Shown: piece after piece, positions 16,464 to 26,555 of the stretch
Layout: every line of letters begins with the position of its first letter
Position numbering within the stretch: position 1 is the stretch's first letter
Assembly (NCBI GenBank): GCA_019120575.1
Contig: DWUU01000029.1
Coordinates: forward strand, 1 to 33,852
Length of the DNA stretch: 33,852 nt
Direction of reading: 5' to 3'
From: Candidatus Mediterraneibacter quadrami
GTDB lineage: Bacteria; Bacillota; Clostridia; Lachnospirales; Lachnospiraceae
Notes under the pieces: model-generated
What the model was told of the DNA's origin: nothing
The model's database searches: none
The model's input: the letters and a program-made list of their open reading frames with translations, nothing else
Position numbers and translations under genes: made by a program

Positions 16464-19457
16464 GTGGATAAGTACGAATATAAGCAAATGACAGAAGAAA
16501 TGCTTGAATTAATGCATGAAGGTTCTTACAGAAAAGCGGCGGCGATCGCAGATGAGATTGACTGGCGGCGGGTCCGGAATGTGTCCATGCTTGCAAATGT
16601 GGGGGAAATATACGAGAAAACCGGTAATTATGAAATGAGTTATCAGGTGCTTTCGCTTGCCGGCCATCGTTCAGACGGCAGCCGGAAGCTTATAAGCAAA
16701 CTGTGCACGCTGGCATTGAAAATGGGAAAAGTGGATGAAGCGATTGATTATTATGATGACTTTATCCATGCCGCTCCGAAGGATCCGAATCAGTATATTC
16801 TGAGATATCAGATTCTCCGGGCACAGAGAGCTCCGGTTGAGCAGCAGATTAAGGCACTGGAAGAATATAAGAAGTCAGAGTACGTTGAAGAGTGGGCGTA
16901 TGAGCTTGCAAAACTGTATCAGGAAGCGGGTATGACAGCGGAATGTCTGGAGGAATGTGATGATCTGATCCTCTGGTTCAGCGAAGGGCAGTATGTTTAC
17001 AAAGCAATGGAGCTGAAGATGCAGTACAAGCCGCTGACGCCGTCCCAGCAGGAGCGATATGACAGGCGGTTCGCAGGGCCGGACAGTGAAACGGAGGAGA
17101 TGCCGGATATTACCGCGTATACGGAGGATGCGGATGAGCAGGCAGAAGATATATCCGTGGAGACAGCGACTGCGGCGGAAGAGGCTGCAGCGATCCCTGA
17201 ACCGGCAGAGGCGGCGAACGGGGCCGGAGAAGAAGCAGGAGAAGCGTCCGGGGAGAAAACAGAAGAGCCGGACACGAAGACGCCGGCCGGGCCTGTCGAA
17301 GAGAAGCCCGAATCAGCGGAGCAGCCGGCCGGTCCGACGGAAGAGAAGATCGAAGAGCCGGAGAAGCCGTCCGGGGAGACGGACAGCGGAGAAGCAGCTG
17401 TACATAAGAAAAAGATCGGTGATACGATGCCGCTTGATGAAGCGTTAAGGATGCTTCTGCATCTGGAACCGGAGAAGCCGGAAGATGTACCGGCAGAAGA
17501 TCCGGCAGTCGCGGCGGCGCCTGAAGAAAGCAGAGTGAAAGATACAGATGCCGGTCCGGAAGACGAAAAAGAGCCGGAGCCGGATGATTTCGAACGCGCC
17601 ATCGGCGAGATTGAGGCGGTTGCAGATGCCGATATGGTGAGACAGATCGCCGAGGAGAAAGAGAAGAAGAAAAAGCCGGCATCATCCAGGGGAGGAATGA
17701 CTGAGATTACTCCGGAGGATGTTGAACCGGAAGTTATTCTTGACGCGGATGATGCGGAAGAGTTTATTCTTGACGCGGATGAGGCAGAAGAAATATTACC
17801 GGAAGAAGGGGAGAGTATGGAAGATCAGAAAACAAAGAAAATAGATCCGATCCTGCCGGAGGACATCCAGAGGATGATCGATGAAATCGAGGGCGTGATC
17901 CCGGAGGAAGAGGTAAAACCGGCTCCGGCGCTGAGAGAAAAAGTCGGAGAAGTTCATGAAAACATGGGCAAAGTGGCTGATTCACTGCGCCTCGATGACG
18001 ATGATGATTTCGAAGAGTATGACTTCGACGAGGATGACGCGGAGGTGTATGCGGGAGAGGACGAATTCCTCGATGACGGCGAAGACTGGGAAGAATTCGA
18101 AGAAGCAGACGAATACCCTGACGGCGAAGACGGAGAAGAGTACGAAGAAGCGAACGAGTACCTCGACGGCGAAGACGGAGAAGAGTACGAAGAAGCGAAC
18201 GAGTACCTCGACGACGAAGACGGAGAAGAGTACGAAGAAGCAGACGAGTACCTCGACGACGAAGACGGAGAAGAGTACGAAGAAGCGGATGAGTACCTCG
18301 ACGAAGATGAAGACGAATACCTCGATGACGATGAGGATGAGTTCGAAGAAGCAGACGAGTATCCCGGCGAGGACGAGGAAGAATACGGGGAAGAAGAGGA
18401 ATTCGAAGAATCTGACGAAGAGATCGCGGACTGGGATGAGGATCTGTTCTCTGAAGAGGATGTTGTGGACGGCATAGACGACCGTGAGATCCCGGATGAT
18501 GACGATGACAACATGGACATCCTCTCGGCGACGACTCCGCTGAGCCGGAAAGAGACGGCGAAGATGATCGCTACCGGCAAGACGGCGCCGCTTCCGCTGG
18601 ATGAGATCTCGGATGCAATGTCACTGTCTGACACAGGCTTCATCGTACACGGCCGTTATGATCTGGGCATCCAGAGCGGCATCGGAACGAGGGCCGGCCT
18701 GACAGAAGAGCAGAAGAAGCTGTTCTCCTACTTCGTACCGGTGCGCGGCATGAGCGAGCAGCTGGTGGACGTGCTGGAGCAGGATAAGAACTGCACGAAC
18801 CGCCAGGGTACATCCCGGACAGGCAACCTTCTGATCGTCGGAAATAAAGGAAACGGCAAGACCGTGCTTGCGGTCGACGTTGTGAAAGCGATCCAGAAAC
18901 AGCGCAACATCCATCAGGGCAAGGTTGCCATCGTGACAGGCGATTCGCTGAACAAGAAGAAGATCAGCGATATCTTTGATAAACTTTACGGCGGCGCGCT
19001 CATTATCGAGAAAGCGGGCAAGATGAATGAGAAGACAGTGGCACGCCTCAACAAGGCGATGGAGAAGGATACCGGCGAACTGCTGATCGTGCTCGAGGAG
19101 CAGAGAAAACCGATCGACCGCCTGCTCTCCTCCAACCGGGAGTTCAGAAGAAAATTCACGTCCCGCCTGGAGGTGCCGATCTTCATCAACGACGAGCTGG
19201 TAACATTCGGCCAGACTTACGCGCAGGAGAACGGATACCGCATCGATGAGATGGGAATCCTGGCACTGTACAGCAAGATCGATTCACTCCAGAGAGAGGA
19301 CCACGCGGTAACGGTTGCCGAGGTGAAGGAGATCATGGACGAGGCGATCCAGCACTCCCAGAAAGCTTCCGCGAAGAAGCTCGTGAAGCGTGTATTCGGC
19401 AAGAATACGGACGAGGCGGACCGGATCCTGCTCTCGGAAAAAGACTTCAATATCTGA
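16464..19457 (+). CDS. large acidic protein with TPR-like N-terminus and AAA+ C-terminus
   Basis: 997 residues, starting at GTG 16464 with GAGGTGA six bases upstream. Residues 1-200 are helical TPR-like repeats (pairs such as VGEIYEKTGNYEMSYQVL and MGKVDEAIDYYDDFI). About 205-690 is a long disordered region rich in Glu, Asp, Pro and Ala, with four exact-length 15-residue repeats. The last 250 residues form an AAA+ domain like CbbX/SpoVK, with Walker A GNKGNGKT (793-800). Its Walker B reads ALIIEKAG, lacking the usual Asp-Glu pair, so hydrolysis is doubtful. No signal peptide is seen. Function unknown; a scaffold or protein-remodelling role is inferred from the domains alone. Confidence 0.85.
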   Translation: MDKYEYKQMTEEMLELMHEGSYRKAAAIADEIDWRRVRNVSMLANVGEIYEKTGNYEMSYQVLSLAGHRSDGSRKLISKLCTLALKMGKVDEAIDYYDDFIHAAPKDPNQYILRYQILRAQRAPVEQQIKALEEYKKSEYVEEWAYELAKLYQEAGMTAECLEECDDLILWFSEGQYVYKAMELKMQYKPLTPSQQERYDRRFAGPDSETEEMPDITAYTEDADEQAEDISVETATAAEEAAAIPEPAEAANGAGEEAGEASGEKTEEPDTKTPAGPVEEKPESAEQPAGPTEEKIEEPEKPSGETDSGEAAVHKKKIGDTMPLDEALRMLLHLEPEKPEDVPAEDPAVAAAPEESRVKDTDAGPEDEKEPEPDDFERAIGEIEAVADADMVRQIAEEKEKKKKPASSRGGMTEITPEDVEPEVILDADDAEEFILDADEAEEILPEEGESMEDQKTKKIDPILPEDIQRMIDEIEGVIPEEEVKPAPALREKVGEVHENMGKVADSLRLDDDDDFEEYDFDEDDAEVYAGEDEFLDDGEDWEEFEEADEYPDGEDGEEYEEANEYLDGEDGEEYEEANEYLDDEDGEEYEEADEYLDDEDGEEYEEADEYLDEDEDEYLDDDEDEFEEADEYPGEDEEEYGEEEEFEESDEEIADWDEDLFSEEDVVDGIDDREIPDDDDDNMDILSATTPLSRKETAKMIATGKTAPLPLDEISDAMSLSDTGFIVHGRYDLGIQSGIGTRAGLTEEQKKLFSYFVPVRGMSEQLVDVLEQDKNCTNRQGTSRTGNLLIVGNKGNGKTVLAVDVVKAIQKQRNIHQGKVAIVTGDSLNKKKISDIFDKLYGGALIIEKAGKMNEKTVARLNKAMEKDTGELLIVLEEQRKPIDRLLSSNREFRRKFTSRLEVPIFINDELVTFGQTYAQENGYRIDEMGILALYSKIDSLQREDHAVTVAEVKEIMDEAIQHSQKASAKKLVKRVFGKNTDEADRILLSEKDFNI
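18111..18305 (+). repeat. in-frame 45-base tandem repeat encoding an acidic 15-residue unit
   Basis: Four consecutive 45-base copies (18111, 18156, 18201, 18246) and a partial fifth at 18291 encode EY-(P/L)-D-(G/D)-EDGEEYEEA-(N/D). Copies differ at few positions, so they are likely to expand and contract by slippage or recombination. Less regular Glu/Asp-rich sequence flanks them. Confidence 0.92.
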
Positions 19458-19484
19458 TCCGGAAAAATATGGAATACATTTCGG

Positions 19485-19522
19485 GCAGCCGGCGGGAATT
19501 ATCCTGCCGGCTGTCCTTTTTT
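19485..19522 (+). terminator. terminator after the TPR/AAA+ gene
   Basis: CAGCCGGC...GG pairs with CC...GCCGGCTG (19486-19496 and 19502-19513) and is followed by CCTTTTTT. One mismatch lies in the stem. Confidence 0.85.
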
Positions 19523-19525
19523 CAC

Positions 19526-19554
19526 TTCACTTTTCTGACACTTTAAAGTATAAT
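19526..19554 (+). promoter_or_regulatory. candidate promoter of glgB
   Basis: TTCACT (19526-19531), 17 bases, then a perfect TATAAT (19549-19554). The start codon of glgB follows 37 bases later. Confidence 0.65.
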
Positions 19555-19591
19555 GTAGATATTAAAGAAAAATAAGCGACGAGGTGGCTTT

Positions 19592-21520
19592 ATGAAAACG
19601 GAAAAAAGCACAAAAAAGAAAAAAACGGAGCCCTTTGAGATCGGCGAACTGGACCAGTATCTCTTCGGACAGGGCAACCACTATGAGATCTATCAGAAGA
19701 TGGGCGCGCACAAAGTTGTCTGTAAAGGCAAAGAGGGCGTCTATTTTGCAGTGTGGGCGCCGCATGCCCGCCGGGTTGCCGTAGTGGGCGATTTTAACGG
19801 CTGGGATTTTGAGGCCAACTATATGGACCGCCAGGAACCGCTCGGGATCTACACCTGTTTTGTGCCGGGTGTACAGGAGGGCGCGCTGTATAAGTTCTGT
19901 ATTGAGACGCAGCAGGGCAAACGGATCTTCAAGGCGGATCCATTTGCAAACTATGCGGAGCTGAGGCCGGGAACCGCTTCCCGGGTGACGGATATTTCTC
20001 ATCTGAAATGGACGGACAGCACATGGATGAAGCGCCGGGAGACCTGGGATCACAAGATGAATCCGATGTCCATCTATGAAGTGCATATGGGCTCCTGGAT
20101 GCGGCATCCGGGGCGCGATGACGAAGGGTTCTATACATACAGGGAATTCGCCGACGCGATCGTGAAATATGTAAAAGATATGGGCTATACCCACATAGAA
20201 CTGATGGGGATCGCGGAGCATCCGTTCGACGGTTCCTGGGGCTATCAGGTGACCGGGTACTATGCTCCGACGTCACGCTACGGCACGCCGGAAGACTTCG
20301 CTTATCTGGTTAATGAACTGCACCGCAGCAATATCGGCGTGATCCTTGACTGGGTACCGGCGCATTTCCCGAGAGACGCGCATGGCCTGGCGGATTTCGA
20401 CGGCACGCCGACCTTTGAGTATGCAGACCCGAGAATGGGCGAGCATCCGGACTGGGGTACGAAGATCTTTGACTACGGCAAGGCCGAAGTGAAGAACTTC
20501 CTGATCGCCAATGCGCTGTTCTGGATCGAGCATTTCCATGTAGACGGACTGCGCGTGGATGCGGTGGCTTCCATGCTGTACCTGGACTACGGCAAGCAGG
20601 ACGGCCAGTGGGTGGCCAATAAATACGGCGGAAATGAGAACCTGGAAGCGATCGAGTTCTTCAAGCATCTGAACTCCGTTGTCCTCGGCAGGAACAAGGG
20701 CGCGGTGATGATCGCGGAAGAGTCCACGGCATGGCCGAAGGTGACCGGGTCGCCGGAAGACGACGGACTGGGCTTCAGCCTGAAGTGGAACATGGGCTGG
20801 ATGCATGACTTCACAGAGTACATGAAGCTGGATCCGTATTTCAGAAAGAATGCCCACCACATGATGACATTTGCAAGCTCCTACGCGTACAGCGAGAATT
20901 ACATTCTTGTTCTCTCCCACGATGAGGTGGTGCATCTGAAATGCTCCATGCTCAATAAGATGCCGGGACTTGGATTTGATAAATATGCGAACCTGAAAGT
21001 CGGATACGCATTTATGACCGGGCATCCGGGCAAGAAGCTGCTCTTCATGGGACAGGAATTCGCGCAGCTCAGAGAGTGGAGCGAGGAGCGCGAGCTCGAC
21101 TGGTTCCTGCTGGCGGAACCGGAGCATCAGGCGATCCAGAACTGGTACCGCGACCTGCTCCATCTGTACAAGAAGAATAAAGCGCTCTACGAGATGGATT
21201 CCGATCCGGCAGGTTTTGAATGGATCAATGCGGACGACATTTTCCGCAGCATCTACAGCTTCGAGCGTCATTCGAAGGATAATAAGAAAAACCTGCTGTT
21301 TGTGTGCAACTTTACGCCGATGGAGCGTCCGGATTACCGCGTGGGCGTGACCAGGAGAAAACAGCTCAAACTGGTGCTCAACAGCGACGACAAGAAGTAC
21401 GGAGGTTCCGGCGCGTCCCGTCCGCTCGTATACAAACCGGTAAAACAGGAATGCGACGGCAAGACGTATTCCATCGCTTATCCGCTCCCGGCGTACGGCG
21501 TTGCGGTATTTGAATTCTAA
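19592..21520 (+). CDS. glgB: 1,4-alpha-glucan branching enzyme
   Basis: 642 residues. It cuts alpha-1,4 glucan chains and rejoins them as alpha-1,6 branches during glycogen synthesis in the cytoplasm. An N-terminal CBM48-like domain (AVWAPHARRVAVVGDFNGWD) is followed by a GH13 barrel. Catalytic residues are visible: nucleophile D323 (GLRVDAVASM), acid/base in IAEEST (E376/E377) and D444 (LSHDEVVH). The motif MGQEFAQ further on is typical of GlgB. GAGGTGG precedes the ATG. The other glycogen genes are not in the window, so glgB stands apart from any glg operon here. The length fits clostridial GlgB. Confidence 0.96.
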   Translation: MKTEKSTKKKKTEPFEIGELDQYLFGQGNHYEIYQKMGAHKVVCKGKEGVYFAVWAPHARRVAVVGDFNGWDFEANYMDRQEPLGIYTCFVPGVQEGALYKFCIETQQGKRIFKADPFANYAELRPGTASRVTDISHLKWTDSTWMKRRETWDHKMNPMSIYEVHMGSWMRHPGRDDEGFYTYREFADAIVKYVKDMGYTHIELMGIAEHPFDGSWGYQVTGYYAPTSRYGTPEDFAYLVNELHRSNIGVILDWVPAHFPRDAHGLADFDGTPTFEYADPRMGEHPDWGTKIFDYGKAEVKNFLIANALFWIEHFHVDGLRVDAVASMLYLDYGKQDGQWVANKYGGNENLEAIEFFKHLNSVVLGRNKGAVMIAEESTAWPKVTGSPEDDGLGFSLKWNMGWMHDFTEYMKLDPYFRKNAHHMMTFASSYAYSENYILVLSHDEVVHLKCSMLNKMPGLGFDKYANLKVGYAFMTGHPGKKLLFMGQEFAQLREWSEERELDWFLLAEPEHQAIQNWYRDLLHLYKKNKALYEMDSDPAGFEWINADDIFRSIYSFERHSKDNKKNLLFVCNFTPMERPDYRVGVTRRKQLKLVLNSDDKKYGGSGASRPLVYKPVKQECDGKTYSIAYPLPAYGVAVFEF

Positions 21521-21577
21521 AGAGAATGTCCTGAAACTATACATATAAGAGACATCAAAAGGAAGGAGAGATTTTAA

Positions 21578-23677
<2,100 letters not shown>

Positions 23678-23698
23678 ATAACCGGATATAAAAAATCA

Positions 23699-23729
23699 GG
23701 CCCCGCGGTTCGCACAGAACTGCGGGGCC
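23699..23729 (-). terminator. terminator for the cysteine desulfidase gene (possibly both genes)
   Basis: GGCCCCGCGGTTC pairs with GAACTGCGGGGCC with one mismatch and a 5-base loop. Read on the minus strand it is followed by TGATTTTTTA, a good U-tract; on the plus side only TTGTC follows. Confidence 0.75.
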
Positions 23730-23737
23730 TTGTCATG

Positions 23738-25072
23738 TCAACAGGTCTCTTCTCCGACCATGAGCCGGATGATCTCGTTATTTGTTTCTTTCATTCCGTC
23801 TTTGCCGAGAAGCCCGATGCCGCGGATCGTGCTCTCGATATCTTTCATGACGATCCCGTCGCCGCTCTTGAATTCCTGGCCGTTCTGATACATGTGGTAG
23901 CCCAGGATGCCGGCGTCCACGGAGAAGGCGATCTTGGCCGCGCAGGAGGCTTTCGCCCCGTCGCAGACGATGCCGGAGGTGATGGCCAGTGCATTGACCA
24001 CGGTGTGGATCACCGCCTGGTAGTCGCCGCCGCACAGATAGGCGATCCCGGCGCCTGCGCCTGCCCCGGCGCTGACGGCTCCGCAGTAGGCGGAGAGAGT
24101 GCCGATGCCGGTCTTCTCATGGATGGCCACCAGGTTGGAAAGAGCCAGGGCGCGGCAGAGTGTCTCGTGATCAGCCTTCAGCTCGCGGGCGTACTCGATC
24201 AGCGGGACGGAACAGGTGATGCCCTGGTTGCCGCTGCCGGAATTGATGATGACCGGGAGCTCGCAGCCGTTCATGCGGGCGTCGGAGCCTGCGGCCGCCC
24301 ATGCTTTGGCTCGGGTGGCGATGTCATTTCCGCAGGAGCACAGGAGGACGGTGCCGATGTTGGCGCCGTAGTCGCCCCGCAGTCCTTCCTCCGCGATGGC
24401 GGAGTTGTAGCGGATCTGCCGGTCCAGAATGTCGGAAATGTCCGCAATGTCTACGGTGGTGATAAAGTCCCAGATGTCTTCCATGTTGAGGAGGGCGCGG
24501 TCCGTGCTGCAGTCATCCTTGCCGTCGGGAGCGTGGGATGCGTCTGCAGTGTTTTCTCGTTCCGTGTCCGGTGTTTCAGCAGCCGCCTCATACAGGATGC
24601 TTCCGTCTTTTTCGATCAGGACGATATTGGTGTGGGTGTCCAGGATCCGGACCCGGGCGCTGCGGCCGTCTTTATATTCCGTTACGATGATGTCGAAGAC
24701 ATGCCCGTTGTCAATGTGCTCCACATCAATCCGGACATTTTCCAAGAAAGCCCGGATCTCTTTTATTTTCTCTTCCGGAACCTGTGAGATCACTTCCAGC
24801 TCCCGGTCCGGGTCGCCGGCGATGATGCCCGCGGCCGCGGCGGCCGGCATGCCTTTCAGGTGTCCGGTGTTGGGGACGATCACGCTCTTTACATTTTTAA
24901 TAATGCTGCCGCTCACCTGCAGGAGGACCCGGTCCGGCAGCGCGCCAAGTATCTGGCGGGCTTTGGCCGCGGCATAGGCCAGGGCGATGGGCTCGGTGCA
25001 GCCGAACGCGGGGATCAGCTCCTCCTTCAGGATATTCACGTAAGTCTGATATTGGATGTCGTCTTTTTTCAT
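23738..25072 (-). CDS. L-cysteine desulfidase / UPF0597 (CyuA, YhaM) family
   Basis: 444 residues of the family once called serine dehydratase alpha-like or UPF0597. CyuA-type enzymes break L-cysteine down to pyruvate, ammonia and sulfide with an oxygen-sensitive Fe-S cluster and without PLP. Visible marks are the N-terminal PAFGCTEPIALAYAAAKA (C25), INSGSGNQGI, LCSCGND, and the cysteine- and glycine-rich C-terminal half (CGAVSAGAGAGAG, CDGAKASCAAK). Residues about 165-190 are a short acidic insertion. AAGGAG precedes ATG 25072. It is monocistronic and divergent from the LacI gene; no cysteine transporter is adjacent, unlike the enterobacterial arrangement. Confidence 0.88.
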   Translation of the reverse strand: MKKDDIQYQTYVNILKEELIPAFGCTEPIALAYAAAKARQILGALPDRVLLQVSGSIIKNVKSVIVPNTGHLKGMPAAAAAGIIAGDPDRELEVISQVPEEKIKEIRAFLENVRIDVEHIDNGHVFDIIVTEYKDGRSARVRILDTHTNIVLIEKDGSILYEAAAETPDTERENTADASHAPDGKDDCSTDRALLNMEDIWDFITTVDIADISDILDRQIRYNSAIAEEGLRGDYGANIGTVLLCSCGNDIATRAKAWAAAGSDARMNGCELPVIINSGSGNQGITCSVPLIEYARELKADHETLCRALALSNLVAIHEKTGIGTLSAYCGAVSAGAGAGAGIAYLCGGDYQAVIHTVVNALAITSGIVCDGAKASCAAKIAFSVDAGILGYHMYQNGQEFKSGDGIVMKDIESTIRGIGLLGKDGMKETNNEIIRLMVGEETC

Positions 25073-25165
25073 ATGACAAGTACTCCTTAAATTATTTATC
25101 CAATGGAAATATCATATAGTATCAGGGCGGGAAGTGCAACCGGATTCGTTGGCGAAAAATGATAT

Positions 25166-25194
25166 TTGCAGGTAGTTTGTTATTGTGATAAACT
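25166..25194 (+). promoter_or_regulatory. candidate promoter of the LacI-family gene
   Basis: TTGCAG (25166-25171), 17 bases, TAAACT (25189-25194), 31 bases before GTG 25226. Confidence 0.55.
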
Positions 25195-25225
25195 TCTGTA
25201 AAGGACGAAAAGAAGGTGAGTTACA

Positions 25226-26209
25226 GTGGCTGGGATAAAGGATGTAGCAAAACGTGCCAATGTAGGAGTCGGCACAGTTTCAAGAATGCTGAACAATAGT
25301 GGATATGTGGCGGATGCGACACGGAAAAAAATTGAAGTCGCTATGAAAGAGCTGAATTATACACCCAATGAACTTGCCAGGAATCTGTATCATAAACGTA
25401 CAGGGATAATCGCTGTTCTTGTTCCGAATGTGTTAAATCCGTTTTTTGCAGAATTCATCGATTATGCAGAAGCAGATCTCTATGAGGCCGGGTTTAAGAT
25501 GATGGTCTGCAATACAGCACAGGAAAGCAATGCTGAACTGGAGTATCTTGATATGCTAAACCGGCATATTGTGGATGGCGTGATCACGGGTGTGCATTCT
25601 CTGGATGTAGAAGAGTATGAGAATGTGAACAAACCTATTGTAGCCCTTGACCGTTATCTTGGAAGTCATATTCCGGTTGTAGCAGTTAATCACAGAGAGG
25701 GCGGCCGTCTGGCAGCCGAAACACTGATACAAAACGGCTGCAGGAAGATCCTGCATTTCCGCGGGGCGGAGATCGTCAATTCGCCATATCATGAAAGACA
25801 TATTGAATTTGAACGGATAATGAAAGAGCATCATGTCGATACCTATACGTATGATATGAAATGGAATCGGATGGATCTTGCCTATTATAAGGAAGTCGTC
25901 CAGGATGTCTTTTCAAAAACAGAAGATTTTGACGGTGTTTTTGCGGTCGATGCACTGGCAATAGAATGTATGAATGAGACGATCCGCAGACACAGGAAAG
26001 TCCCGAGAGATGTAAAGTTTGTAGCTTATGACGGAACCTTTATCACTGATCTGGTTGAACCTAAAATGACGGCTGTGGTACAGCCGATCGAAGGACTTGC
26101 GAGGGAATCAGTGCGTCTTTTGATAAACAAGATAAATGGAAAGGAATATCGTGATAAAGTGGTGCTCCTTGGTGTAAAGTTAAGAGAGGGCAATACAACT
26201 GTACAGTAA
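25226..26209 (+). CDS. LacI-family transcriptional regulator of the fructan-sugar locus
   Basis: 327 residues. Residues 3-25 (IKDVAKRANVGVGTVSRMLNN) are the LacI helix-turn-helix, and YTPNELARNLYH is the hinge helix. The rest is a periplasmic-binding-protein-like sensor domain from about residue 60 (GIIAVLVPNVLNPFFAEF). It starts at GTG 25226 behind AAGAAGGTGAG. The perfect palindrome TGGAACGCGTTCCA stands between it and the transporter genes, as expected of its operator, so it probably represses that operon until a sugar binds. The ligand is inferred to be a fructose-containing sugar. No terminator is apparent after it, so some read-through is possible. Confidence 0.9.
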   Translation: MAGIKDVAKRANVGVGTVSRMLNNSGYVADATRKKIEVAMKELNYTPNELARNLYHKRTGIIAVLVPNVLNPFFAEFIDYAEADLYEAGFKMMVCNTAQESNAELEYLDMLNRHIVDGVITGVHSLDVEEYENVNKPIVALDRYLGSHIPVVAVNHREGGRLAAETLIQNGCRKILHFRGAEIVNSPYHERHIEFERIMKEHHVDTYTYDMKWNRMDLAYYKEVVQDVFSKTEDFDGVFAVDALAIECMNETIRRHRKVPRDVKFVAYDGTFITDLVEPKMTAVVQPIEGLARESVRLLINKINGKEYRDKVVLLGVKLREGNTTVQ

Positions 26210-26289
26210 AAGTAAAAATCAGATTATACAAAAATCCGCGGTGGAAATTGGACATATTATACAAAAGATCTGTGAATTAACAAAAATTA

Positions 26290-26317
26290 TTGACAAATCA
26301 GATGAGAAGGGTATAAT
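26290..26317 (+). promoter_or_regulatory. consensus promoter of the sugar ABC/GH operon
   Basis: A perfect TTGACA (26290-26295), 16 bases, a perfect TATAAT (26312-26317). The transcript should start near 26324, leaving an untranslated leader of about 230 bases. A direct repeat ATTATACAAAA (26223 and 26256) lies upstream. Confidence 0.88.
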
Positions 26318-26352
26318 TAAAGCCAAGAAAAGAGATTTGGTTTACGACAATG

Positions 26353-26366
26353 TGGAACGCGTTCCA
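26353..26366. promoter_or_regulatory. LacI-type operator palindrome
   Basis: TGGAACGCGTTCCA is a perfect 14-base palindrome with the central CG step typical of LacI-family operators. It lies about 30-43 bases into the transcript, so repression would be by roadblock rather than by covering the promoter. Confidence 0.85.
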
Positions 26367-26393
26367 TACAAGACTTATGTATGAATATGATGA

Positions 26394-26487
26394 ATCATTT
26401 CAGTTAACGCTGAAAATGATCATTATATAAATTCAGCAGACTGTAGTGCGTGAGTTTCAGATCTGATAGCCGGCAAATGATCTGAAA
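26394..26487 (+). other. two hairpins in the long leader of the sugar operon
   Basis: First, ATCATTTCAG (26394-26403) against CTGAAAATGAT (26410-26420) with one bulge. Second, TTTCAGATC (26455-26463) against GATCTGAAA (26479-26487). Both stems share the TTTCAG/CTGAAA core. Neither has a U-tract, so they may affect RNA stability or bind a factor. Nothing else is recognised up to the RBS at about 26543. Confidence 0.4.
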
Positions 26488-26555
26488 TTGAGACGGACAG
26501 CAGAATGCAGGAAACCTGATAATCTGATTTAATATTGTGTTAAGGAGGAGCAAAA

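Noticed and set aside
18111-18305. CRISPR array
   Set aside because: The repeats are directly adjacent without unique spacers, are in frame and lie inside a coding gene; no cas genes are present.
17956-18477. Lys/Thr-rich plus-strand frame (173 codons) inside the repeats
   Set aside because: Frame-shifted reading of the same acidic repeats; low complexity with no domain.
17954-18643. Long serine-rich minus-strand open frame (229 codons)
   Set aside because: It is the mirror of the Glu/Asp-rich coding repeats; GAA/GAC-rich codons read backward give Ser-rich open frames. It has no independent RBS evidence and the plus-strand frame has clear domains.
20273-21544. 423-codon minus-strand frame opposite glgB
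   Set aside because: glgB has all catalytic motifs and a promoter on the plus strand; the antisense frame has no family features.
21521-21577. Riboswitch or separate promoter before the pyrophosphatase gene
   Set aside because: The gap is only 57 bases and shows no clear -35/-10 pair or conserved fold.
23735-24787. 350-codon plus-strand frame opposite the cysteine desulfidase gene
   Set aside because: The minus-strand protein matches a known family from end to end; the plus frame looks like GC-skewed shadow coding.
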